Source of the DNA: an uncultured Actinomycetes bacterium
Lineage (GTDB): Bacteria; Actinomycetota; Acidimicrobiia; Acidimicrobiales; RAAP-2
Direction: 5' to 3'
DNA: 32,292 nt
Assembly (NCBI GenBank): GCA_903900235.1
Contig: CAIUMH010000036.1
Location: 1-32,292, forward strand
The notes below the pieces were generated by a model. The model was not told the origin of the DNA. It made no database searches and was given only the letters and a program-made list of their open reading frames with translations. Each line of letters begins with the position of its first letter. Within the stretch, counting starts at the first letter, position 1. A program made the translations under genes and the position numbers. Below are positions 1 through 7,923 of this stretch, one piece after another.

Positions 1-378
1 CGTGCCAGTTCCGTTGCTCAGCGTGTTCCAGCCGGTGAAGGTGTGACCCGCGTAGGTCGGGGCTGAGGCCAAGGTAAGGCTCGCTCCCTGGAGGCCGCTT
101 CCCGAGCTGACGCTCGAGCCGCCCTGGCTGTTGTAGGTCACCGTGTTCGTGGCGTTGTCCGTCCACTGGGCGAACAGAGTAACGTTCCCGGTCAGGCTGA
201 GGCTGTCACCGGGAGAGTAGGTGGTTCCCACGCCGTTGGCTGCCGTGCTCCATCCGGCGAAGGTGTGGCCGGGGTAGGTCGGTGCGGAAGCCACAGTCAG
301 GCTGGCGCCGTCAAGGCCACTGCCCGAGCTGACGCTTGAACCGCCCTGGCTGTCGTAAGTCACCGTGTCGGTGGCGTT
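1..378 (-). repeat. 222-bp (74-residue) tandem B-repeats
   Basis: The coding sequence repeats with a 222-bp period: the segment around 373-378 recurs at 151-156, and that around 326 recurs at 104. Both units encode VTY(D/N)SQGGSSVSSGSGL followed by GHTF(A/T)GW. The unit nearer the window edge is incomplete. A more divergent B-repeat precedes them at about 379-600. High DNA identity between units suggests recent duplication and possible copy-number variation. Confidence 0.85.
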
Positions 379-1701
379 GGGCGTCCACTGTGCAGTGAGC
401 ACCACATCGGCAGTACCCATGGTGTACGAGGCGCCAGCGGCATACGGGGACGTGCCGTCAGACCACCCACCGAAGGTATAGCCCGCCTTGGAGAGCAGGC
501 TTCCGGAACCGACGGTGAACGTCGTGGCCTCGCTGACACCACCCTGCGTCGGAACGCTTCCGGCCCCACCGTTGGCACCGTAGGTCACGCTGTGGAGCGC
601 CCCAGCGCTCACCGTAAGACTGACAGTGGCTGTGTTCGTGGTCCGAGCGCTCGAGTCAGTGTCCTTGTAGGTGAAGGAGTCCGAACCCGAGTAGCCGTTG
701 GTCGGCACGTAGGCGAAGGAGCCATCTGCGTTCAAGGTCACGGTGCCGTGCGTCGGGTCACTCATCTTGGTGGTCGTCAAGCCATAGCCGGTGTCATTGG
801 AGAGCACGCCTTGGGCAGCGTTGATGTTCAGCGTGATGCTGGTGGTCGCTCCATAGGTGTCATCTGACGCAACGGGGCTCTGAAACGGGCTCGTTGCAGA
901 CTTGCAGGCGGCTCCGTCATTGTTTGAGGTGATAGTTCCGTCAGCAACCTTGGCCGCGCTCGGCGAGCCGCCGCTGTAGCCAGAGATCTTCAGGATGTCA
1001 CCGGTGGTGTTGCTGCTCACGAAAAGTTCGTCGCTGCCATCACTCCAGGTGGCACCGAACGTAGTTCCCTCGCCAGTCAGCCCGGTCACGGTTGCCGTCG
1101 ACACGTTTCCTGTGGTGGCGTTGATCGTGGACAACGTGGTCCCGCCAAGTCCATAGAGGTTGCCGTTAATCCAGGTGATGTCGCTCTCGGAAACGGTCGT
1201 GGGGCTGCCGTTCTTGGTCAAGCTGACCAAACTCGCCGCATTGGTTGAGACGTTGATGCTGATGAGTTTGCCTGTGGTCATGAAGGCGATGAGGTGACCC
1301 GAGGTGTCCATGTCACCTGCGGTGAAGATGTTCGAGCTGGGGATGGTCACACCGGTTGGCGTTCCGAGGTCAGTCACGACGCCACCACTGCCGATCTTGA
1401 GCAGCTTCGGAGAGGCGTTCCCAGTGGGCTTGACGGCGTAGAGGTAGTTGTCGAGGACGTTATAGCCGAGCGCGTTGTAGTTCGAGCTGTAGGCGGATCC
1501 GATTGGGTTGTACACACCGGTCACGGGGTTCAGGATCTTGAGCTGGTTAGCGATCACCTGGTAGAAGCCCGGTGCGCACTGGAACGGCGTTTGAGAGGGT
1601 GGTGTGGCACCGGCTACGCCGGGAGACATCGCGGTCGCGGTCAAGGTCAGCGCGACGGCTGCCGTTGTCGCCGATATGGTCCTAATGACTCGGTTGAACA
1701 T
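1..1701 (-). CDS. Secreted surface protein: N-terminal propeller-like region, cadherin-like Ig domain, InlB-type B-repeats (3' end outside window)
   Basis: An open frame of 567 codons runs from an ATG at 1701 to the window edge without a stop, so the C-terminus is missing. A GGGAG ribosome site lies at 1708-1712. Residues 1-32 form a Sec signal peptide ending in AGA. Residues about 35-270 are a Gly/Thr/Ser-rich region with repeated short strands of the form LYGLGGTTLSTINATTG, like secreted beta-propeller domains (DUF6923-like). Residues about 280-365 match the bacterial cadherin-like Ig fold (VLSNDTG, HGTVTLNADGSFAY, DSFTYKDTD). From about residue 369 come repeats of the InlB B-repeat/Listeria-Bacteroides type (VTY..QGG, YTFGGWSDG, LTAQWT). 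The role is probably adhesive or structural at the cell surface; the ligand is unknown. Whether the end carries a sorting signal cannot be seen. Confidence 0.85.
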   Translation of the reverse strand, partial: MFNRVIRTISATTAAVALTLTATAMSPGVAGATPPSQTPFQCAPGFYQVIANQLKILNPVTGVYNPIGSAYSSNYNALGYNVLDNYLYAVKPTGNASPKLLKIGSGGVVTDLGTPTGVTIPSSNIFTAGDMDTSGHLIAFMTTGKLISINVSTNAASLVSLTKNGSPTTVSESDITWINGNLYGLGGTTLSTINATTGNVSTATVTGLTGEGTTFGATWSDGSDELFVSSNTTGDILKISGYSGGSPSAAKVADGTITSNNDGAACKSATSPFQSPVASDDTYGATTSITLNINAAQGVLSNDTGYGLTTTKMSDPTHGTVTLNADGSFAYVPTNGYSGSDSFTYKDTDSSARTTNTATVSLTVSAGALHSVTYGANGGAGSVPTQGGVSEATTFTVGSGSLLSKAGYTFGGWSDGTSPYAAGASYTMGTADVVLTAQWTPNATDTVTYDSQGGSSVSSGSGLDGASLTVASAPTYPGHTFAGWSTAANGVGTTYSPGDSLSLTGNVTLFAQWTDNATNTVTYNSQGGSSVSSGSGLQGASLTLASAPTYAGHTFTGWNTLSNGTGT

Positions 1702-1743
1702 CTTTTTCTCCCATTCCTCAGCCTCACCTCAGAGGCTGTGCGG

Positions 1744-1772
1744 ATAGTAGTGGATAATTCACCCTGAGGCAA
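1744..1772 (-). promoter_or_regulatory. Probable sigma70-type promoter of the secreted repeat protein
   Basis: On the minus strand, TTGCCT (1772-1767) is followed after exactly 17 bp by TACTAT (1749-1744). Transcription would start near 1737 and give a leader of about 35 nt containing a small GCCTC/GAGGC hairpin before the GGGAG ribosome site and the ATG at 1701. Confidence 0.6.
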
Positions 1773-2022
1773 TGCCACGGTGGTTTCTGTGAGCCGCCCC
1801 TCTGGGTTGGCGATCGGCGCCGGCCGAGTGTGGACCGCCACTGCCACCGAGGCATCTTCGCTGCTGGTGCACTCCCTCCGTCCGTCCCGCCATGCCCATG
1901 GGAGTCGACGACGAGCAGGACCACCCTCTGGTGGCATGCCCAATCCACTGATGACTGCCGGAGCCCAGTTTCCATCTCACTGGTGGCGTCACGATGGCGA
2001 TGCGCTCGGGATCTCCGGACAT
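1773..2022. other. Non-coding stretch with no recognised feature
   Basis: Together with the promoter and leader, the region from 1702 to 2022 makes a 321-bp gap between the monooxygenase stop and the secreted-protein start, both on the minus strand. Several short frames are open here on both strands, but none has a convincing ribosome site or recognisable protein. I see no RNA gene, and only a weak GGAC/GTCC stem just after the monooxygenase stop. Confidence 0.5.
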
Positions 2023-3966
2023 TCAGTCCCCTGCCGATCCACCAAAGAGGAAGTCCGACGGGTTGACGTCCTTGGTCCATCTCCAGTAGTCAACCAGTCG
2101 CCATGGACTGAGCCCATGAATCTCCCCAGCGGCATTCTTGAAGAAGCTGTGTTGGATCGAGGGCTGCGCCCAGACCAGCGAGGAGATCTCCTCCTGGGTC
2201 CGACGATGCCAGGCCGCACAGACTTCTGGTCGCGGCTCCATGGTGGAGTCCACGCCATCGGACAGGAGCGAGAGGCACTGCTCTATGTAACGCATCTGGC
2301 ACTCTGAATGGAAGATGAGGCTGCCGCCATGAGCGAGGTTTGTGCCGGGACCGTACATGCAGAAGAAGTTGGGGAAGCCGGGGACGGTGATACCCAAGAA
2401 GGCAGCCGGCCGATCACCCCATGTCTCGCTCAGCGTGACCCCGTCACGCCCCGTGATCTGCATCGGCCAGAGGAGGTCGGTGGCTCGGAAGCCGGTGGCG
2501 TAGATCAGGACATCGGCCTCGTGAGCAGTGCCAGTGGTGTCCACGACCGCACGCTGATCAATCCGATCGATGGCGCTGCGGACCAGATCGACATTCGGTC
2601 GGGACAGTGTCCGAAGCCAACTGCCGTTGTCTTGGAGCGTGCGCTTGCCTGTCGCCGGGTAGTCGGGGATGACCTTGGCCGCCAGTTCCTCGTCACCATC
2701 GATCTGACTCAGGATCCAGTCGGTGAACATCTGGCGCGTTAGGTCGTTCACCTCGCTCACTGCGCTCTGTTGATCTGGGTAGTCGGGATCGACCCGGGCC
2801 GCCTCAAGGCCCTTGTCGCAGCCTGGCCAGAAGATCAGGAATCGATACCACCGCCCGTAGAAGGGAAGATGGCGCAGCGCCCATCGCACGCCGGGGCCGA
2901 CTGCCTCGTGATAGTTCGGGTTGGGGAACATCCATTGGGCACTTCGCTGGAAGATCGTCAGGTGAGCCACTTGCTCAGCGATGGCCGGGGCGATCTGGAA
3001 CCCGCTGGCCCCCGCCCCGATCATCGCAACTCGCTTGCCCGTCAGGTCGACGAGATGGTCCCAACGCGCTGAGTGGAAGGCCGGGCCGTCGAAGCGCTCT
3101 TGACCTGGGAAGTCAGGGACGTGCGGTCGGTTGAGCTGGCCCACCGCCGAGATCACCGCCGAGGCGACCACCTGGTCGGTGTGGCCGTCGGCTCGCTGAG
3201 CGATGACGGTCCAGGTGGCTGAGTCCTCATCCCACGTGGCACTGGTGACCTCGGTGGAGAAGCGAACAGATTCGCCGATCCCTCGACGCTCCATCACCGC
3301 AGCAAAATAGGCCTGCAGCTCTGGCTGACGGGCGAAGTATTCGGTCCATTGATCGCTCGGCTCGAAGCTGTAGCAATAGAAGTGATTGCCCACATCGACT
3401 CGGGCTCCCGGATAGGTGTTCTCCCACCATGTCCCGCCTACGCCTTCGTTCTTCTCGAAGATGACAAAGGGGATCCCGACCTCCTTGAGCCGGATCCCTG
3501 CCAGTAGCCCTGACTCCCCACAGCCGATCACCACGACCGGCGGGCGATCCCAGACCGGGGGTGTATCTGCGACCATGGCCCGACGGTCGCTGCCATCGAG
3601 CTCCATCTCCTCAAGGAGCATCTCGACATACTCATCGGGGACCGGTTCGCAGACGAGCCATTCCATCATCTCGTGGATCACCTCCGGAGCCAGCGGAGCA
3701 GGTTCCGGACAACCATCGTCCCGGTAGGCGGCGATCAGGGCGACCGCCACATCCCGAGCCGCCGCCTTATCCTCCTCGGACAGATAGCCCTGGATCTCGT
3801 TGAGAAACAGCCCCGCTGGCCGCAGCGCACCGCGGATCAGCTCAGGATCTCCGGTGAGGTGGACGAGGCTGAGCATCAACGTCGGGATGCTGACATCGAG
3901 GAGTGCCTCGGCGATCTCGTCGTCGGGCGTCTCGAACGGGAGGCCCGAGTGCGGGTTACGCGGCAT
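2023..3966 (-). CDS. Baeyer-Villiger-type flavin monooxygenase with N-terminal extension (4-hydroxyacetophenone monooxygenase-like)
   Basis: This 647-residue enzyme is expected to use FAD, NADPH and O2 to insert oxygen next to a ketone. The first Rossmann motif is GCGESG at 148-153, followed by the GGTWWENTYPGARVD segment typical of this family. The class B fingerprint is visible at 292-304 as FxGxxFHxxxWDH, and a second nucleotide motif, GAGASG, lies at 317-322. The about 145-residue extension before the FAD domain and the total length resemble 4-hydroxyacetophenone monooxygenase (about 640 aa) rather than shorter cyclohexanone-type enzymes. The ATG at 3966 has a GGGGG ribosome site 4 nt upstream. 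It is divergent from the zinc alcohol dehydrogenase across 82 bp, so an alcohol > ketone > ester route is plausible. The substrate is unknown. Confidence 0.9.
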   Translation of the reverse strand: MPRNPHSGLPFETPDDEIAEALLDVSIPTLMLSLVHLTGDPELIRGALRPAGLFLNEIQGYLSEEDKAAARDVAVALIAAYRDDGCPEPAPLAPEVIHEMMEWLVCEPVPDEYVEMLLEEMELDGSDRRAMVADTPPVWDRPPVVVIGCGESGLLAGIRLKEVGIPFVIFEKNEGVGGTWWENTYPGARVDVGNHFYCYSFEPSDQWTEYFARQPELQAYFAAVMERRGIGESVRFSTEVTSATWDEDSATWTVIAQRADGHTDQVVASAVISAVGQLNRPHVPDFPGQERFDGPAFHSARWDHLVDLTGKRVAMIGAGASGFQIAPAIAEQVAHLTIFQRSAQWMFPNPNYHEAVGPGVRWALRHLPFYGRWYRFLIFWPGCDKGLEAARVDPDYPDQQSAVSEVNDLTRQMFTDWILSQIDGDEELAAKVIPDYPATGKRTLQDNGSWLRTLSRPNVDLVRSAIDRIDQRAVVDTTGTAHEADVLIYATGFRATDLLWPMQITGRDGVTLSETWGDRPAAFLGITVPGFPNFFCMYGPGTNLAHGGSLIFHSECQMRYIEQCLSLLSDGVDSTMEPRPEVCAAWHRRTQEEISSLVWAQPSIQHSFFKNAAGEIHGLSPWRLVDYWRWTKDVNPSDFLFGGSAGD

Positions 3967-4048
3967 TCATCCCCCTTCGGCGCCCGTCCCCGGGACCTTG
4001 GCGTCATCTGACGATCTACTGTCTAGCGCGCACCACAAGGGAGGCACG

Positions 4049-5074
4049 ATGCGACAGGTGATGATCGAAGGACCCAGGATCGTGACGGTCGTCGAAGAAT
4101 CCGATCCCGTGCTGGCCGATGCATCGTCAGCCATCGTGGAAGTCTCGAAGACTGCAATCTGTGGATCAGACCTTCACTTCTATGAAGGGGACATCCCGGT
4201 CGGTGACGGGATCGCCGTTGGACATGAGTTCATCGGCACCATCGTCGAGATAGGCCGAGACGTCACTCACTTGCGAGTAGGAGACCGAGTATTGACCTCA
4301 TCGGTGGCGGGCTGTGGCCGCTGCGACGGTTGCGACACACTCGACCCAGTCACCTGCGTCGACGGGCCGCTCATCTTCGGCTCCGGGATGCTCGGGGGCG
4401 GCCAGGCCACCCACGTCGCTGTTCCTGCTGCCGACTTCCAGATGTTGACAATCCCCGAGTGGCTCGGCGATGAGGCCGCACTCTTGCTGACCGACAACCT
4501 CAGCACCGGGTGGGCAGGGGCACGAAGAGCCGAGGTGCGCCCAGGCGAGACCGTGGTCGTCATCGGCCTTGGGCCCGTCGGGCTGTGCGCCGTCCGCTCG
4601 GCGTTCGCCCTCGGTGCCGGCACCGTGCTCGCCTTCGATCCTGTGCCCGAACGACGGGAACTTGCAGCCGACTCAGGCGCTGTGCCGATCGAGGGCGACG
4701 TGGTCCACGCCGTGCTCGATGCCACCGCCGGACGCGGAGCACACCGAGTCATCGATGCCGTGGCGCTCGACGGGACCCTCGATCAGGCCTTCGCCAGCGT
4801 CCGGGCCGGTGGCACCATCTCCGTCATTGGAGTCCACGACCTGACCCCCTATCCGATGCCCATGCTCATGAGTCTCTTCCGCAGCATCACCCTGCGGACC
4901 ACAACGGCCCCAGTCCACCAGACCTGGGGCGAACTCCTCCCCCTGCTCGAGGACTCGACCCTGCGCACCGATGGCATCTTCACGCACACCTTCGCGCTCG
5001 ATGATGCCGCCGAGGCCTACCGAGCAGCCGCATCTCGCGATCAGGGCTGCATGAAGGTCATGCTCAAGCCTTGA
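4049..5074 (+). CDS. Zinc-dependent medium-chain alcohol dehydrogenase
   Basis: This 341-residue MDR-family enzyme would oxidise an alcohol with NAD(P)+. Catalytic zinc ligands are C38 (ICGSDLH) and H59/E60 (GHEF). The structural zinc site has four cysteines at 89, 92, 95 and 103. The Rossmann motif GLGPVG is at 173-178. The frame is open upstream to 3800, but the ATG at 4049 is preceded by AAGGGAGG with 4-nt spacing, and the protein there begins in the normal MDR register; the longer form would overlap the divergent monooxygenase gene. The overall pattern resembles threonine/sorbitol-dehydrogenase-like and glutathione-independent formaldehyde-dehydrogenase-like members. The substrate cannot be assigned; pairing with the adjacent ketone monooxygenase is an inference from position. 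Confidence 0.9.
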   Translation: MRQVMIEGPRIVTVVEESDPVLADASSAIVEVSKTAICGSDLHFYEGDIPVGDGIAVGHEFIGTIVEIGRDVTHLRVGDRVLTSSVAGCGRCDGCDTLDPVTCVDGPLIFGSGMLGGGQATHVAVPAADFQMLTIPEWLGDEAALLLTDNLSTGWAGARRAEVRPGETVVVIGLGPVGLCAVRSAFALGAGTVLAFDPVPERRELAADSGAVPIEGDVVHAVLDATAGRGAHRVIDAVALDGTLDQAFASVRAGGTISVIGVHDLTPYPMPMLMSLFRSITLRTTTAPVHQTWGELLPLLEDSTLRTDGIFTHTFALDDAAEAYRAAASRDQGCMKVMLKP

Positions 5075-5088
5075 GCGGCGCCCTCAAG
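5070..5088 (+). terminator. Weak stem-loop at the end of the alcohol dehydrogenase gene
   Basis: CTTGAG (5070-5075) and CTCAAG (5083-5088) can pair around a 7-nt loop that begins just after the stop codon region. There is no U-rich tract, so intrinsic termination is doubtful. Confidence 0.25.
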
Positions 5089-5166
5089 CCCGGCATGATC
5101 GTCGGTGCAGACCTATGGTGACCAACATCAGCGAGGGCCACGCCCTCATGTTCTGGGGGGGACATC

Positions 5167-6504
5167 ATGAGCGCACACCACCGGTCGATCTTGATCCGGG
5201 CCAAGCTAATGGCGCTGACTACCGCCACGGCCACCGCAGGGGCTGCACTCCTCCTCCCCTTCTCCCCTGCTCAGGCCGGGGCCGCCGGACCGATCTGCGG
5301 TCACCAGCCCACGCCGTCGGCCGCCCAGCGGAGTTCGACGATTGGAGTGACGAAGACATCAATCAACGTGGGCAACGTGGCAATCATTTCTGGGCCAGTC
5401 CCCGGGCTCTTCGAAGGTGCCGCCTTCGGAGCGCAGGCCTACTTCGCCATGGTCAACGCCAAGGGCGGCGTCAATGGGCGAAGGATCACCCTCGATTCTT
5501 ATGACGACGCATTCTCCGGGACCACCAACAAGCAGCTGGTCGAGCAAGCCGCGACGAAGGACTTCGCCATGGTGGGCAACTTCTCCCTCTTCGACAATTA
5601 CGGCTGTGCGGCCTTCGCTCAGAACCCGGCATTCCCAGACGTCTCCCAGACGCTCGACCCCGTGACAAACTCACTCCCCACCACGTTCAGCCCGACGCCC
5701 GTGATGCCCGGTGGCCCGCTGACGGCATATCAGTACTTCAAAGCCCGCTACCCCAATGCAGTGACCCACGTCGCCGCCTTGGTGGCCAACTCTGACACGG
5801 CCATCGCCCAGTGGAAGGGTCAGCAGGCGGCGATGCAGCACCTCGGCTACAGATTCGGCTATTTCCGCCTCACCAGCCCCATCGAGACCAACTACACCGC
5901 TGACGTGGTTGCCATGAAGAAGAAGGGCATCAAGATGGTGCTGATGTCCTTCGGAACCGGCCAGTCCTATGCCGCGCTGGAGAAGACCATGGCTCAGCAG
6001 AACTTTCACCCACAGGTCCGAGTGTCGAATGGACCGGCATACTTCGCCGACTTCGTGAAGCTCGCCGGAGGTCCTGCCGTCGCTGACGGGACCTGGCTGG
6101 TGCAGGGCTACTCGCTCTATCGCGGCCAGGACGCAAAGTCCGTTCCGGCCGTCAAGGACTTCATCACGTGGGTCAAGAAGGAGCATCCGACCTTCTCTCC
6201 TGACCTCTACACCCTCTTCGGCTGGAACTCTGCCCAGTTGTTCACCCAGGCCCTGCGGTCCGCCGGATCGAACCCGACCCGGGGCTCACTGCTCACGGCA
6301 CTGTCAAAGATCACGAAGTTCGACGCCAGCGGTCTCGCCGCCCCGAGTAATCCCGCCAAGAAGATCCCAGCCAATTGTGTGATGTTCGCCCAGATCGTCA
6401 AGGGGCGCTTCACCCGAGTTCGGCCGACCGCCCAGAGGGGCTGGAGCTGCACGCAGCCCTTCTGGGCCCCCGGCCGAGGAAATCTCCCCAAAGTCGCCCC
6501 CTAG
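5167..6504 (+). CDS. ABC transporter substrate-binding protein, branched-chain amino acid (Peripla_BP_6) type
   Basis: The 445-residue protein starts with a Sec signal peptide (basic residues, then an Ala/Leu-rich core ending SPAQA at about residue 37). There is no lipobox cysteine at that site, so it may be released or held in another way. The mature part has the type I periplasmic-binding fold pattern of Liv-like proteins: INVGNVAIISGP, GAQAYFAMVNAKGGVNGR (about residues 84-101), and the YTADVVAMKKKGIKMVLMS segment of the second lobe. A GGGGGGG tract just upstream of the ATG serves as ribosome site. No permease or ATPase gene is adjacent; the Liv system at 28654-32289 is about 22 kb away, so this looks like an orphan binding protein. 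The ligand could be an amino acid, an amide or an aromatic/aliphatic acid. Confidence 0.88.
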   Translation: MSAHHRSILIRAKLMALTTATATAGAALLLPFSPAQAGAAGPICGHQPTPSAAQRSSTIGVTKTSINVGNVAIISGPVPGLFEGAAFGAQAYFAMVNAKGGVNGRRITLDSYDDAFSGTTNKQLVEQAATKDFAMVGNFSLFDNYGCAAFAQNPAFPDVSQTLDPVTNSLPTTFSPTPVMPGGPLTAYQYFKARYPNAVTHVAALVANSDTAIAQWKGQQAAMQHLGYRFGYFRLTSPIETNYTADVVAMKKKGIKMVLMSFGTGQSYAALEKTMAQQNFHPQVRVSNGPAYFADFVKLAGGPAVADGTWLVQGYSLYRGQDAKSVPAVKDFITWVKKEHPTFSPDLYTLFGWNSAQLFTQALRSAGSNPTRGSLLTALSKITKFDASGLAAPSNPAKKIPANCVMFAQIVKGRFTRVRPTAQRGWSCTQPFWAPGRGNLPKVAP

Positions 6505-6585
6505 CGACCTCAAGGAACCCGAGAAATCGACCGCAGGCTCAACCATCTGCATCACGGATGCTCGACGGCGTGGGAGATTGATCCC

Positions 6586-7134
6586 ATGGGCCATCACGTC
6601 ATCCGACCGAGATTCGCGCTTTCGCTGTCAGCGGCGACTGCTGGCCTGACGGCGGCCCACCATGGCTTCGAGCTGTCAAGCGGCATCGGGCTTGTGGGGC
6701 AGCCCGAGCTCGGACTCAGGGTGACGAGCCTGATCTGGGGACTCGGACTGCCATCGTGGGCGGCGCTTGCCGCTCGGACGCGGCCTCGACCAGAAGCACT
6801 GCTCGCCCTGGCCAGCGGCACGGCCTTGGCCGGGTCGCTCGTGCACTTCATCCTCTGGCCGACCCGGCGCACCCGGTCCGGACTGCCCGTGCTCATCGAA
6901 GCCGAAGGCCTGCCCACCGCCAGCCTCCCCGCCTACAACGCCATCCTCTACATCTGGGGTGGGGCCGCCGCTCTTTCGATCCTGCTAGAGGTACCCAGGG
7001 GGGCTCGACGCTGGGCACTGCTCGGCCTTGCGACCATGCCTGCGCAGTTCATCTCCGCCCGGCACCACTTCGCCTGGCTCAACGAGCAGGCCGCCACAAG
7101 GCCGGCCTGGTGGAATCGGGCCGTCCAATCGTGA
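6586..7134 (+). CDS. Small multi-spanning membrane protein of unknown function
   Basis: The 182-residue frame has a GGGAG ribosome site (6572-6576) 9 nt before its ATG. Hydrophobic segments near residues 12-28, 45-62, 70-90, 112-132 and 142-158 suggest four or five membrane helices joined by short basic loops. Histidines occur near the first and last helices (AAHHGF, ARHHFAW), which could bind metal or heme, but I recognise no family motif. It follows the binding-protein gene by 81 bp on the same strand and converges on the P450 operon. I do not recognise this gene and assign no function. Confidence 0.65.
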   Translation: MGHHVIRPRFALSLSAATAGLTAAHHGFELSSGIGLVGQPELGLRVTSLIWGLGLPSWAALAARTRPRPEALLALASGTALAGSLVHFILWPTRRTRSGLPVLIEAEGLPTASLPAYNAILYIWGGAAALSILLEVPRGARRWALLGLATMPAQFISARHHFAWLNEQAATRPAWWNRAVQS

Positions 7135-7148
7135 GTACTCGATGGAGT

Positions 7149-7162
7149 CGGCCCTAGGGCCG
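7149..7162. terminator. Palindrome between convergent genes, possible bidirectional terminator
   Basis: A perfect 14-bp inverted repeat, CGGCCC-TA-GGGCCG, covers the stop codon of the minus-strand gene ending at 7154 and lies 15 bp past the plus-strand stop at 7134. It could form a short GC-rich hairpin on either transcript. It lacks a U tract, so the assignment is tentative. Confidence 0.35.
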
Positions 7163-7708
7163 CTCCCACATCCCCACCGGGGCATGACCCACTGGGTGGT
7201 GACCCGGCTGACGACCCTTCATCGCCTGGTCCATCCGTCGGGTCATCCCTGGGGTCAGCGTGCCGTCAGAGATCATCTCCATATAGAGGGCCACGACATT
7301 GCCGATGTCCATGAAGTCTCGCTGCCACGACCAGCGGAAGTCGCCGGCGTAGACGAACCAACTCCCGCCGAATCCCGCCACCTCGCGCCGGCGGCCGTCG
7401 GGGCTCGGGGCATCGGGGATCTGCTTCCAGAGGCCAATGACCTCACCCTTGACGTCGTCGATCAGCACGTGCTGGTAGGGGTAGGTCCACCCGTCGAGGC
7501 CGCCCATCTCGAGGCCGAGCGCCAGGTGGAGGATCTCGCTTCGTCCCACCGCCATGAACTCGTCGGTGGCACCGACGTTCCACCCATAGGTCGCCTCCTC
7601 GGTGTACATCCCTGCGAGGTCCGACCAGTCCCCCTTGGCCTCGCAGTCGCGGTTCACTGCCAGCCACCGCTCCACCATCTCCTCGAGCTCTGCTCTCGGA
7701 TAGCCCAT
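7154..7708 (-). CDS. SnoaL/NTF2-like protein, last gene of the CYP51 operon
   Basis: The protein (184 aa) has features of the NTF2/SnoaL cone fold: an N-terminal helix with LEEMVERWLAVNRDCEAKGDW, then MYTEEATYGWNVG, a small-pocket strand pattern (DEFMAVGRSEI), and a Trp-rich C-terminal half (GSWFVYAGDFRWSWQRDF). Members of this fold include ketosteroid isomerases and polyketide cyclases, but many have no known reaction. A GTG at 7714 would give a GTGA overlap with the ferredoxin stop; the ATG at 7708 lies better placed after GGGGG and is preferred. By position it corresponds to Rv0762c or the Rv0760c-like steroid-isomerase-fold protein near cyp51 in M. tuberculosis (from memory). It probably acts on, or binds, the P450 product. 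Confidence 0.75.
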   Translation of the reverse strand: MGYPRAELEEMVERWLAVNRDCEAKGDWSDLAGMYTEEATYGWNVGATDEFMAVGRSEILHLALGLEMGGLDGWTYPYQHVLIDDVKGEVIGLWKQIPDAPSPDGRRREVAGFGGSWFVYAGDFRWSWQRDFMDIGNVVALYMEMISDGTLTPGMTRRMDQAMKGRQPGHHPVGHAPVGMWERP

Positions 7709-7710
7709 GA

Positions 7711-7923
7711 TCACATTCCCCCTGCTGGTTCTTCCACGATGATGATCGCCCGCGTTGGGCAGTACTCGACCGCAGCGAGTACTGCCTCGTGCTGGTCCTC
7801 GTCCGGGGTGAAGTTGAGCACGGTCACGACGGTCTCGCCCTTCTCCACCACGAACACCTCCGGCGCCTCTGACTCACACACCCCATGCATCTGGCAGAGG
7901 TCGGCATCGATCTGGATCCGCAT
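7711..7923 (-). CDS. 3Fe-4S-type ferredoxin, electron donor to P450
   Basis: A 70-residue ferredoxin with cluster ligands C10, C16 and C55 in the pattern CxxHGxC...CP; a histidine (H13) replaces the second cysteine of a normal 4Fe-4S motif. This arrangement is typical of actinobacterial ferredoxins encoded beside P450s. The gene begins one base inside the CYP51 stop (TGATG) with GAGGG 5 nt upstream; a GTG three bases earlier is the alternative start. It should carry electrons from a ferredoxin reductase to CYP51 and perhaps to the CYP123-like enzyme. No reductase gene is present in the window, so the reductase must be encoded elsewhere. Confidence 0.93.
   Translation of the reverse strand: MRIQIDADLCQMHGVCESEAPEVFVVEKGETVVTVLNFTPDEDQHEAVLAAVEYCPTRAIIIVEEPAGGM

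Noticed and set aside
1647-2080. Several short overlapping frames in the gap between the monooxygenase and the secreted-protein gene
   Set aside because: They overlap one another on both strands, cover the predicted promoter, and none has a ribosome site or recognisable domain.
3800-4048. N-terminal extension of the alcohol dehydrogenase frame
   Set aside because: The extension overlaps the divergent monooxygenase gene, is Ser/Arg-rich, and the ATG at 4049 has a strong ribosome site and the right family start.
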